From: Dactylosporangium sp. AC04546 | GTDB lineage: Bacteria; Actinomycetota; Actinomycetes; Mycobacteriales; Micromonosporaceae | Assembly (NCBI RefSeq): GCF_022095675.1 | Contig: NZ_JAHYSG010000070.1 | Location: 1 to 64,000 of the forward strand | Length of the DNA: 64,000 bases | Direction: 5' to 3' | Part shown: piece after piece, positions 7,578 to 14,772 of the stretch | Layout: each line of letters begins with the position of its first letter | How positions within the stretch are numbered: the first letter of the stretch is position 1 | Position numbers and translations under genes: made by a program | The notes under the pieces: model-generated | Database searches by the model: none | What the model was told of the DNA's origin: nothing | Seen by the model: the letters and a program-made list of their open reading frames with translations, nothing else

Positions 7578-7762
7578 CGCCGCGGCGTGGCCGGTCGGTG
7601 ATTTGTGTGCGGCATGCAGAGATTTCCGCGCCGGCGACTCCCCAACCCACCTCCGAGGGGGGTACACGTGATACGGGTCGGCGTGGCGCCAGGTGACCCG
7701 GCAGGGACTCACCGCCTCCCACAGCACGGTCGTTCCACGCCGACCCGCCGGATCCAGCCGCA

Positions 7763-7768
7763 TAGGGT
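7763..7768 (+). promoter_or_regulatory. -10 element of a leaderless promoter
   Basis: TAGGGT fits the actinobacterial TANNNT -10. It ends 7 bp before the ATG at 7776, so transcription would start at the start codon. No ribosome site is present, which agrees with a leaderless mRNA. Confidence 0.55.
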
Positions 7769-7775
7769 GGGGCGC

Positions 7776-8915
7776 ATGGACGAACTGGGCCAGGCACTCC
7801 GGGCGAGGATCGAGGCGGGAGTGCTGCCGGGCGCCGTCACGGCCGTGGCGACCGCCGACGGCCACACGCGGGTCGACACGTTCGGCGTGACGGAGTTCGG
7901 CGGCGAGGTCCCGATGCGCCGCGAGACCCCGTTCCGGATCACGTCGATGACGAAGCCGATGGTGGCGACGGTGGCCATGATGCTCGTCGAGGACGGCACC
8001 CTCGCCCTGGACGCCCCGGTCGAGTCCTGGCTGCCGGAGCTGGCCGGGCGCCGGGTCCTGCGGCGCCTCGACGGGGAACTGGAGGATACGGCACCGGCCG
8101 AGCGCCCGATCCTGGTCGAGGACCTGCTGACCTTCCGCCTGGGCCACGGCCTGCTGCTGGGCCCCGAGTCCGACTACCCGGTCGCGGCCGCGGGCCGAGC
8201 ACTGCAGCTGACCCTCGCGGAGCCGTTCCCGCGCACGCCGCACCCGCCGGACGAGTGGCTGCGCCGATTCGCTTCGCTGCCGCTCATGTACCAGCCGGGC
8301 GCCCGCTGGGCGTACAACACCGGCACGCTGCTGCTGGGCGTGCTGCTGTCCCGCGCGTCGGGCGTGGCCCTGGACGACCTGCTGCGCGACCGGCTACGCA
8401 CGCCGCTGGGCATGACATCGACGGGTTTCACGCTTGTGCCATCGACGGCCGCGGAACTCCCGGCGCACTACATGGCCGGCGAACGCCCCGAGCTGTCACC
8501 CCCGTCGATCTGGACGCAGCGCCCGCCCTTCCCGGACGCCTCGGCCGGCCTGGCGTCCACAGTGGACGACATCCTGACGTTCGGCCGCTTCCTGCTGTCC
8601 GGCGGCGGGGACCTGCTGTCGCCGTCGTCGGTGGCGGCGATGACGACCAACCACCTGACACAGGACCAGATCGAGTCGGCCGGCGTCCTGCTGGACGGGA
8701 GCGGCTGGGGCTACGGCATGTCGGTCACGGTACGCCCGGACGACATCTCGGCCCCGGGCCGCTACGGCTGGGACGGAGGCTACGGAACGTCATGGTGCAA
8801 CGACCCGGCGACGGGCCGGGTGTTCGTCCTGCTGACCCAGGTCTCGGACATCCTCTGGAACGGCACGATGCCCGAGCTCACCCGCCTGGCCCTGCACTGC
8901 GACATGTCAGCATGA
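7776..8915 (+). CDS. Serine hydrolase, beta-lactamase (class C/esterase) fold
   Basis: The protein has 379 aa. The nucleophile motif S-x-x-K is seen as ITSMTKPM near residue 50. PGARWAYNTGTLLLG takes the place of the family Y-x-N region (here Y-N-T), and YGWDGGYGTSW stands for the H/K-T-G strand. This suite is typical of esterases, amidases and D-aminopeptidase-like hydrolases rather than true beta-lactamases. No signal peptide is visible, so it is probably cytoplasmic. The start ATG lies 7 bp after a TAGGGT -10, implying a leaderless transcript. The stop overlaps the ATG of the downstream DUF2283-like gene (ATGA). Confidence 0.88.
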   Translation: MDELGQALRARIEAGVLPGAVTAVATADGHTRVDTFGVTEFGGEVPMRRETPFRITSMTKPMVATVAMMLVEDGTLALDAPVESWLPELAGRRVLRRLDGELEDTAPAERPILVEDLLTFRLGHGLLLGPESDYPVAAAGRALQLTLAEPFPRTPHPPDEWLRRFASLPLMYQPGARWAYNTGTLLLGVLLSRASGVALDDLLRDRLRTPLGMTSTGFTLVPSTAAELPAHYMAGERPELSPPSIWTQRPPFPDASAGLASTVDDILTFGRFLLSGGGDLLSPSSVAAMTTNHLTQDQIESAGVLLDGSGWGYGMSVTVRPDDISAPGRYGWDGGYGTSWCNDPATGRVFVLLTQVSDILWNGTMPELTRLALHCDMSA

Positions 8916-9163
8916 TCGCCATGTACACCAAAGTGACGATCCCGCTGGTCTGCACCTACGACAGCGAGGCCGACGCCGCATACATCTACCTCGAGCACCC
9001 GGTCGCTCCTGGCGCCGCGGTCCAGAACGCCCTGTTCGACGCCGAGCTCGGCATGTTCAACCTCGACCTCAACGCCGACGGCCACATCCTGGGCCTGGAG
9101 ATCATCGGCGCCCGCGCACACCTGCCACCCGCACTGCTGCAGGCGATCCAGGACGCCGGCTGA
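8912..9163 (+). CDS. DUF2283 family small protein
   Basis: The protein has 83 aa. The core TYDSEADAAYIYLEHPV followed by NLDLNADGHILGLEIIGARAHLP matches DUF2283, where the pattern is YD..aDalyi.l and D.dG.lvGiEil.a. The fold is a small beta sheet with one helix, and the function is unknown; homologues often sit near toxin-antitoxin or metabolic genes. ATG 8912 overlaps the upstream stop and suggests translational coupling; a second ATG at 8921 is also possible. Confidence 0.8.
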   Translation: MIAMYTKVTIPLVCTYDSEADAAYIYLEHPVAPGAAVQNALFDAELGMFNLDLNADGHILGLEIIGARAHLPPALLQAIQDAG

Positions 9164-9559
9164 TCAGCTGTCAGCGCTCGTCGGGGTCGACCTCGACGAG
9201 CTCACCGTCCTCCACACCGCGAAGGCCAGCCCGTCGGAGACCGAGTGCATCGCGTGCAGCAGGATGCGCCGGTCCGCGCCGAGGCGCAGCAGGTGCGGCG
9301 GCAGCCCGGACGGGCGGTCGAAGGTGAACCGCCGGTCGCCGGCGAGATCGAGGCCTGGGACGCTCAGGGCGTACACCGTGTCGTCCGGCCGGTAGCAGGC
9401 CTCCCACAGGTCGCTCTCGCCGTCCGGTTCGATGCGGAATCCCGGGTGCAGCCGGTCGACCATTTCCCGGGCCCGGCCGGGGTCGACGGCCGGGCGCTGC
9501 CGGAGGATCGGGATCGGGTCGCCGTCAGCGATCGCCAGGATGCCCTTCTTCGCGCCCAT
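9164..9559 (-). pseudogene. DUF6928-like protein, frameshifted near the 3' end
   Basis: The frame encodes 131 aa. It opens MGAKKGILAIADGDPIP and proceeds through YRPDDTVYALSVPGLDL to LLHAMHSVSDGLAFAVW, which agrees with actinobacterial DUF6928 proteins. After that tryptophan the frame reads RTVSSSRSTPTSADS and stops. A single extra base near 9213 would instead give AVWEDGELVEVDPDER, the family-like continuation, with a stop at about 9171. So one base appears lost here, in the genome or in the sequence read, and even the corrected protein looks shorter than I would expect for the family. The function of the family is unknown. Confidence 0.6.
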
Positions 9560-9632
9560 GCCGCCCCGATCCGTGCCGCGCCTGGCCCCACGCTATCCGC
9601 TTTGGATCATGCGGCGGCGCTCCGGCCCCGGT

Positions 9633-11006
9633 TCAGCCGGCCGGTGTCTCCCCGGTCGGCGGGTCGGCGGGGAGGACCTTCGTCGGGGCGACGGGCGCCG
9701 CGGGGAGCGGCTTGGTGGGCCAGACCGGGGCTTCCGGCTCGCCCGGCAGTTCCGCGGTCGGCGCTACCGCCCCGCCCGCCACGGCGGCCCCGGGCTGCGC
9801 GACAGCCCCGGCCGCGACGGCCGTCGCCGGCTGGGTCGCCGCTTCGGGCTGGCCCGCCGGCGCGGGCGGGTCCAGCAACCAGCCCTGGACCGGCGGCGCG
9901 ACCTGGGCCGCGGGCGGGGCCTGAACCGTCGGCGCGAACGGAGCAGCCGGAGCAGCCGGCGCGGACGGAGCGAACGGCCCAGTCGGAGCGAGCGGCCCGG
10001 TCGGAGGCAGCGGCCCGCTCGGAGCCAGCGGAGCGGACGGCGCGGGCTGAGCGGACGGCCGGACCGGAACAGGCGGCCCGACCGGCCGCGCGACCGGAGC
10101 GAACGGTGCGGCCTGCGCGGACGGTGCGGTCGGCACCGGCGGACCGACCGGAGGCGGCGCGGAGTAGGCCGGCGGGGCGGACGGCACCGGCGGGCCCGGC
10201 TGCGGCGGAACCCCGGGGTGGTACGGCGCCGGAGGCAGCGCGTGCGGCGGGTGCACCGTGTAGTGCTGCGGCGGCGGCCCCGCCTGGTACGGGACGCCGG
10301 GCGGCAGTGCGGGCCGGAACGGCGGCCTGCGGTACAACGTGATCGCCCGGCCGCCGAGCGCCTTCGTCGCGTTGCCGTTGGCGACGCCGCCCAGGATGAT
10401 GCCGGCGCCCGGGACGACCTTCGCGAGCATCTTCTTCGCGGCCCGGACGCCGGCCATCTGGGCCAGTTTCAGGCCGAGCTTGACCATCACCCGGCCGACC
10501 GTCGGGCGGTCCTCCGGCAGCAGCGCGTCGAGGCGCTCGCGGCCCTTCGCCACGGCCAGCGCGGTGCGGGCAGTTTGAGCGTATTTGTGGACGTTCTGCA
10601 GCACGAGCAGCTCGGCCGCGCGGTCCGGGTGCGCCGGGTCCATGCCGTAGTTCGCGGCCAGCATGAGCACCATGCGGGCCTGGGTCCAGGCCAGCACGCC
10701 GATGTCGAGGACCGCGCCGGCCAGGGGCACCGCGCCCGAGACCGCGCCGGAGAGGCGGGACTGGTTCACGTAGCGGTACACGATCATGTTGGCCAGGGCG
10801 TCGGCCGGGGCGCCCGGGTTCTGCCCCTTGAGCTTGTCCAGCTCACGGGCCATGCGCGGGCCGAGGCGGGTGACGGCTTCGAGGGCCAGGTGCTCCGGCG
10901 CGTACTCCGGGTCGGCCTTCATCTTCTGCCACAGACCGCTCGGGGGCCCGTCATCGCTGTCAGAGTTGCTGTCAGAGAGGTCGGGCGCTGCGGTCGGCTC
11001 GGTCAC
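9633..11006 (-). CDS. EcsC-like family protein with long Pro/Ala-rich tail
   Basis: The protein has 457 aa. After an acidic Ser/Asp start, residues 20-230 form a helical domain (EHLALEAVTRLGPRMARELDKLKG, VLDIGVLAWTQARMVLMLAANYGMD, AAKKMLAKVVPGAGIILGGVANGNATKALG) with two moderately hydrophobic hairpins. These are the features of the EcsC family, whose role is unclear and which may be membrane-associated. From about residue 240 the sequence becomes a low-complexity Pro/Ala/Val tail with imperfect APSGPLPPTGPLAPTGPFAP-type units. GTG 11006 was chosen because a TATCTT -10 ends 7 bp ahead of it, making it leaderless; the longer upstream frame has no ribosome site. Confidence 0.65.
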   Translation of the reverse strand: MTEPTAAPDLSDSNSDSDDGPPSGLWQKMKADPEYAPEHLALEAVTRLGPRMARELDKLKGQNPGAPADALANMIVYRYVNQSRLSGAVSGAVPLAGAVLDIGVLAWTQARMVLMLAANYGMDPAHPDRAAELLVLQNVHKYAQTARTALAVAKGRERLDALLPEDRPTVGRVMVKLGLKLAQMAGVRAAKKMLAKVVPGAGIILGGVANGNATKALGGRAITLYRRPPFRPALPPGVPYQAGPPPQHYTVHPPHALPPAPYHPGVPPQPGPPVPSAPPAYSAPPPVGPPVPTAPSAQAAPFAPVARPVGPPVPVRPSAQPAPSAPLAPSGPLPPTGPLAPTGPFAPSAPAAPAAPFAPTVQAPPAAQVAPPVQGWLLDPPAPAGQPEAATQPATAVAAGAVAQPGAAVAGGAVAPTAELPGEPEAPVWPTKPLPAAPVAPTKVLPADPPTGETPAG

Positions 11007-11012
11007 ACGACC

Positions 11013-11018
11013 AAGATA
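11013..11018 (-). promoter_or_regulatory. -10 element of a leaderless promoter for the EcsC-like gene
   Basis: TATCTT on the minus strand ends with 6 bp between it and GTG 11006, placing the predicted transcript start on the start codon. Confidence 0.45.
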
Positions 11019-11112
11019 AGCAACGGGCGCCAGCGGGGCCACGATGCCGGTCGGGTACACGATAGGCTGACCTGTCACGTACCGACCGTGATCAACATGG
11101 GGAGGGGCTGCC

Positions 11113-11922
11113 GTGAGCCTGCCGGACTGGGCGCCAGCCGGAGTGGACACGACCGTGCCGAACGCGGCCAGGGTGTATGACTACGCGCTCGGCGGCTATC
11201 ACAACTTCGCCGTCGACCGGGAGTTCGCCGAGCGGGCGATGCAGGCCTGGCCGGGCATCGGCCGGGTCGCGTATGCCAACCGGGCGTATCTGGGGCGGGC
11301 CGTGGAGTGGCTCGTCGATGCCGGGGTGCGCCAGTTCCTCGACATCGGCTCGGGCATCCCGACGCTCGGCAACGTGCACGAGGTGGCGCAGGCCCTGGCG
11401 CCGGACTCGAAGGTGTTGTACGTCGACATCGACGAGGTCGCCGTGATGCACAGCGAGGCGATCCTGGCCGGCAACCCCCGCGCCGCGGCCGTGCAGGGTG
11501 ACCTGCGCAAACCGCAGGAGATCCTGGCCAACCCGCGGGTGCAGGAGGTGCTCGACCTCGGCCAGCCGGTGGCGGTGCTGCTGGTGGCGGTGCTGCACTT
11601 CATCGCCGACGAGGACGACCCGGCGGGGATCGTGCGCGAGCTGGGTGACGCGCTCGTCGGCGGCAGCTACGTCGCGGTCTCGCACTTCACCCGCACGACC
11701 GGCCTGGACTCCGAGCAGGACCAGGTCACGAAGTTGTACGACCAGACGCCGACCTCGGTGCGCGCCCGCACGCCGCAGCAGGTGGCGGAGATCCTCGGCG
11801 GCCTCGAACTGGTCGCGCCCGGCGTGGTCCCGGCGACGGCGTGGCACCCCGACCCGGAGGTCGACGAGCCGGAGCAGCCCGCCGTCCTCGCCGCGCTGGG
11901 TCGCAAATCGGTCGCAAACTAG
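11113..11922 (+). CDS. SAM-dependent methyltransferase, DUF574 family
   Basis: The protein has 269 aa. It begins with NAARVYDYALGGYHNFAVDREFAE, the signature opening of DUF574 proteins (P-x-x-ARVYDYLLGG). The SAM-binding glycine loop is FLDIGSGIPT, followed by YVDIDEVAVMHSEAIL with the ribose-binding acid. These enzymes are very abundant in Streptomyces and Micromonosporaceae, and almost none has a known acceptor. The GTG at 11113 follows GGGGAGGGG at good spacing. It is divergent from the EcsC-like gene, with about 106 bp between starts. Confidence 0.9.
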   Translation: MSLPDWAPAGVDTTVPNAARVYDYALGGYHNFAVDREFAERAMQAWPGIGRVAYANRAYLGRAVEWLVDAGVRQFLDIGSGIPTLGNVHEVAQALAPDSKVLYVDIDEVAVMHSEAILAGNPRAAAVQGDLRKPQEILANPRVQEVLDLGQPVAVLLVAVLHFIADEDDPAGIVRELGDALVGGSYVAVSHFTRTTGLDSEQDQVTKLYDQTPTSVRARTPQQVAEILGGLELVAPGVVPATAWHPDPEVDEPEQPAVLAALGRKSVAN

Positions 11923-11994
11923 CGCGCCCGCCGAAATCTCGACATACTTCACTCGACACCGCCGAGGAAGCGTCCCGAGTCGAACGAGGTCTCC

Positions 11995-13707
11995 ATGCGG
12001 CAGCGGCCTGCCCACCCGCTTGACGAGCACGAGCCACCGACCAGGGCCTTCGCCCGCGCCTGGGCCCAGCGCCTGCACGAGGTCTCCTTCGTGCCACGCC
12101 GGCTGGGCCGCACCATCCCCCTGCTGGAGGACCTGACCGACCGGCTCGCCGCCGCGCTGACCGGCGACGAGCCCGACCCGGCGGCCGGCCACCGCGCCGG
12201 CACCGCGCTCGTCGAGGCACAGCTGTGGTCCCCGGCCGCGCTGCGGGCGAGCGTCGAGCTCATCCACGAGCGTCTCCGCAGCGACCTCGGCATCACCCGC
12301 CCGGGGTCCGCCGAGCGGCTCGGGCCGCTGCTGGGTGCGTTCACCGAGGCGTTCGCCGAGGGCGTGCGCGCCGTCGCGCTGACCGAGACGGACGACCTGC
12401 GCCGCCACGAGCGGGCGACCGCGCAGCGTGCGGTGCTGCGGGCCGAGCAGCAACGCCAGCACGCGCTGCTGCACGACCAGGTCTCCGGCCTGCCGAACCG
12501 CCACGCGCTCACCGACCACCTGACCACGATCGCCGAGCGGTCCGACCGGGTGGCCGTGTGCGTGCTGAACCTGGTCCGCTTCGCCGAGATCAGCGACGCC
12601 CTCGGCACCGACCAGGCCGACGCGCTGCTGCGCGAGGTCGGCCTGCGCATGCGGGACCTGACCGACACCCACGGCCTCTACGCGGCCCACCTCGGCGGCG
12701 ACGAGTTCGTCCTGGTGCAGGCGGGCACCCGCGGCCCCGACGACGCGGTCAAGCTCTTCGACCTGGTCAAGGAGTCTCTCGCGTACCCCTGGGGCCCGGC
12801 CGCCAGCCCGGTCCAGCTGGACGCGAAGGGTGGCCTGCTGGAGCGCTCGGCGGCCGGCGCGGCGGCGAGCGAGCTGCTGCGCACGGCGAAGATGGCCCTG
12901 ACCTGGGCCAAGAGCGACCCCGTCGGCGCGTATGCGATGTTCGAGCAGCATCGCCACGACGCCGACCACCGCCGCCACACCCTGTCCCGCGACCTGCCGG
13001 GCGCGGTGCGCGGAGGGGCGCTGCGCCTGGCGTACCAGCCGATCGTCAGCCTCGCCGACCGCCGCGTCGTCGCCGTGGAGGCCCTGGCCCGCTGGCGGCA
13101 CCCGGAGCACGGCGAGATCGCCCCGGCCGAGTTCATCCCCCTGGCGGAGCGCATCGGCCTGCTCAACCGCCTCATCGGCGCGCAGCTTCGCACGGCGGGC
13201 CACCACGCGCTGCAGTGGCAGCGCCCCGGCCGGCCGGTGCGCCTCAACCTCAACCTGTCGACGGCCCAGCTCACCGACCCGTCGTTGCCGGCGATCGTCG
13301 GCGAGGCCCTCGACGAGACGGGCTTCCCGCCGGACCTGCTGACCTTCGAGGTGACGGAGGAGTCGATCACCGCGCCGCAGGCGTCGACCCTGGCGGCGCT
13401 GGCCGCGCTGGGCGCGAGCTTCGCGGTCGACGACTTCGGTACCGGATATTCGAACTTCGCTCGTCTGCACGAGGTCAGCCGCACCGCCGTGTCCAGCCTG
13501 AAGATCGACCGCTCCCTGCTGGCGAGCTCCGACGTCCTGCTCACCACGCTGGTGACGCTGGCCCACGGCCTGCGCCTGCACGCGGTCGCCGAAGGCGTCG
13601 AGACCGAGGAGCAGGCCGTCCACCTCCGCACGCTCGGCTACGACCACGCCCAGGGCGTCCTGTTCGGCGCACCCACCCCGGCCGAGGACGTCCCGGCCCT
13701 GCTCTGA
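11995..13707 (+). CDS. GGDEF-EAL domain protein (c-di-GMP metabolism)
   Basis: The protein has 570 aa. Residues 1-140 are helical with no membrane span. The GGDEF domain runs from about 155 to 320 with an intact GGDEF loop at 234-238. However, the strand that should read D-x-D-x-F is LNLVRFAEIS, so a metal-binding Asp is Asn and the usual Lys/Asn are lost; cyclase activity is doubtful. The EAL domain (335-570) keeps VEALARW at 361-367, DDFGTGYSN, LKID and AEGVETEEQ, so phosphodiesterase activity looks plausible. QGVLFGAP takes the place of the usual QGYLF. It is cytoplasmic and single-gene. Confidence 0.88.
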   Translation: MRQRPAHPLDEHEPPTRAFARAWAQRLHEVSFVPRRLGRTIPLLEDLTDRLAAALTGDEPDPAAGHRAGTALVEAQLWSPAALRASVELIHERLRSDLGITRPGSAERLGPLLGAFTEAFAEGVRAVALTETDDLRRHERATAQRAVLRAEQQRQHALLHDQVSGLPNRHALTDHLTTIAERSDRVAVCVLNLVRFAEISDALGTDQADALLREVGLRMRDLTDTHGLYAAHLGGDEFVLVQAGTRGPDDAVKLFDLVKESLAYPWGPAASPVQLDAKGGLLERSAAGAAASELLRTAKMALTWAKSDPVGAYAMFEQHRHDADHRRHTLSRDLPGAVRGGALRLAYQPIVSLADRRVVAVEALARWRHPEHGEIAPAEFIPLAERIGLLNRLIGAQLRTAGHHALQWQRPGRPVRLNLNLSTAQLTDPSLPAIVGEALDETGFPPDLLTFEVTEESITAPQASTLAALAALGASFAVDDFGTGYSNFARLHEVSRTAVSSLKIDRSLLASSDVLLTTLVTLAHGLRLHAVAEGVETEEQAVHLRTLGYDHAQGVLFGAPTPAEDVPALL

Positions 13708-13725
13708 CGGGTGCGCGGCCGCGGA

Positions 13726-14610
13726 TCACCGCGGACCCACGTCGTGGGAGACCGCCTGGCCACGGTCGATGCGAAGGTCCCGTTCCAGCTCCTGCAGGAG
13801 CGTGCGCAGGTCGTCGAGGCGTTGGCTGATGGCGATCCGGTCGATCTCGTCGGGCACGCCGTCGCCGTCGACGTCGTAGTCCGGTGACAGGCCGTCGGTC
13901 ATCTCGAGCCGGCGGGCCTCCTCCATCGAGTTGACGATGACGGCGATGAGGATGTTCATCAGCAGGTTGGCGGTCAGCAGCACGTAGCTCATGTAGTAGA
14001 CGAGCGTCCACGGTGACAGCTCCATCCCCTGCTGGATCAGCTCCGGCAGGGTCTCCAGCGACAGCAGCACGAACAGGGTGAGCACCGCCCGGCCGATCGT
14101 CCCGTACTCCTGCGGATACGTCTCGCCGAAGATCAGCCACCCGGCCATCCCGTAGACGTAGAGCGTCACGAGGGCCAGGGCGAGGAAGCCACCGACGCCG
14201 GGAAGGCTGCGCAGCAACGCGGTCACGATCGTGCGGAGGCCGGGCGAGAAGCGGACCAGGCGGACGACACGGGCGATGCGGATCACCCGCAGGGCGGCCG
14301 AGTCGCCGTGCAGGCCGGGCACGAACGCGGCCGCGATCACGACGAAGTCGAAGACGTTCCAGCCCTGCTTGAAGAAGTCCTGCGGCCGGCGGCCGTGGGC
14401 GAGGATGCGGATCGCGATCTCGGTGACGAACGCGACGCGGAAGCCCCACTCCAGCTCGTCGAGCAGGGTACCGATGGCGCCCGGATGTGGATAGGTCTCG
14501 ATGGCGAGGACCAGCGCGTTGGCGCCGACCAGCAGCACGATCGCCACCTCGAACGCCCGCGACTTCGTCACGCCGGAACACCATTTCGCAACACGCGCCA
14601 AATCGATCAC
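13726..14610 (-). CDS. Voltage-gated ion channel (one-domain, six-TM) with C-terminal calcium-loop motif
   Basis: The protein has 294 aa. The S1-S4 voltage sensor is followed by a pore. S4 reads RVIRIARVVRLVR (about 108-120), with arginine at every third position. The pore helix and filter are LLSLETLPEL (183-192): the filter glutamate is kept, but the tryptophan usual in NaChBac-type channels is missing, so selectivity is uncertain. S6 is YVLLTANLLMNILIAVIVN. After S6 the sequence DVDGDGVPDEID (246-257) matches the calcium-binding pattern DxDxDGxxDxxD, and a coiled-coil tail follows, as in tetrameric bacterial channels. It starts at a GTG after a GGTGAG-rich stretch. Confidence 0.88.
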   Translation of the reverse strand: MIDLARVAKWCSGVTKSRAFEVAIVLLVGANALVLAIETYPHPGAIGTLLDELEWGFRVAFVTEIAIRILAHGRRPQDFFKQGWNVFDFVVIAAAFVPGLHGDSAALRVIRIARVVRLVRFSPGLRTIVTALLRSLPGVGGFLALALVTLYVYGMAGWLIFGETYPQEYGTIGRAVLTLFVLLSLETLPELIQQGMELSPWTLVYYMSYVLLTANLLMNILIAVIVNSMEEARRLEMTDGLSPDYDVDGDGVPDEIDRIAISQRLDDLRTLLQELERDLRIDRGQAVSHDVGPR

Positions 14611-14674
14611 CTGACGATCTCACCCTCACCGGGCATCGATCGGCAAGGGGATGCTCACGCAGCGCCACGACCCC

Positions 14675-14702
14675 GCCGGCGCGCCCGGCCGGGCGCGCCG
14701 GC
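14675..14702. repeat. Perfect 28-nt palindrome
   Basis: Two 14-nt arms, GCCGGCGCGCCCGG and its exact complement, abut without a spacer. It lies between the divergent ion channel and glycan operon, 65 bp from the channel start and 70 bp from the operon start. It contains two GGCGCGCC boxes. A dimeric-regulator site or cruciform-forming element is possible. Confidence 0.7.
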
Positions 14703-14772
14703 CGTCGATTTCGTCATGCGATCGCCATAAAAGCGCGAAACGTCCGCCACACTGACGGGGAACGCTGCATGC

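Larger units (their letters stand above)
7238..7775. other. 538-bp intergenic region with repeats and promoter-like elements
   Basis: No convincing gene is seen. The stretch holds a diverged copy of the downstream promoter and start region (7270-7321), two 25-bp near-identical repeats exactly 200 bp apart, a GC hairpin at 7477-7503 and the leaderless promoter of the beta-lactamase-fold gene. A 129-codon open frame from GTG 7285 has no recognisable domain. Confidence 0.7.

Noticed and set aside
7285..7671. 129-codon open frame in the 538-bp intergenic region, starting at a GTG near a TAGGGT element
   Set aside because: Composition is Arg/Pro/Ala-rich with no domain-like pattern, as expected for shadow frames in this GC content. 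The region is better explained by a decayed duplicate and repeats.
9245..10342. Long rightward open frame rich in Arg, Pro and Ala opposite the EcsC-like gene
   Set aside because: It mirrors the low-complexity tail of the leftward gene and has no recognisable protein pattern.
11092..13647. 851-codon leftward open frame over the methyltransferase and GGDEF-EAL genes
   Set aside because: Antisense shadow of two well-supported genes; no domain motifs.
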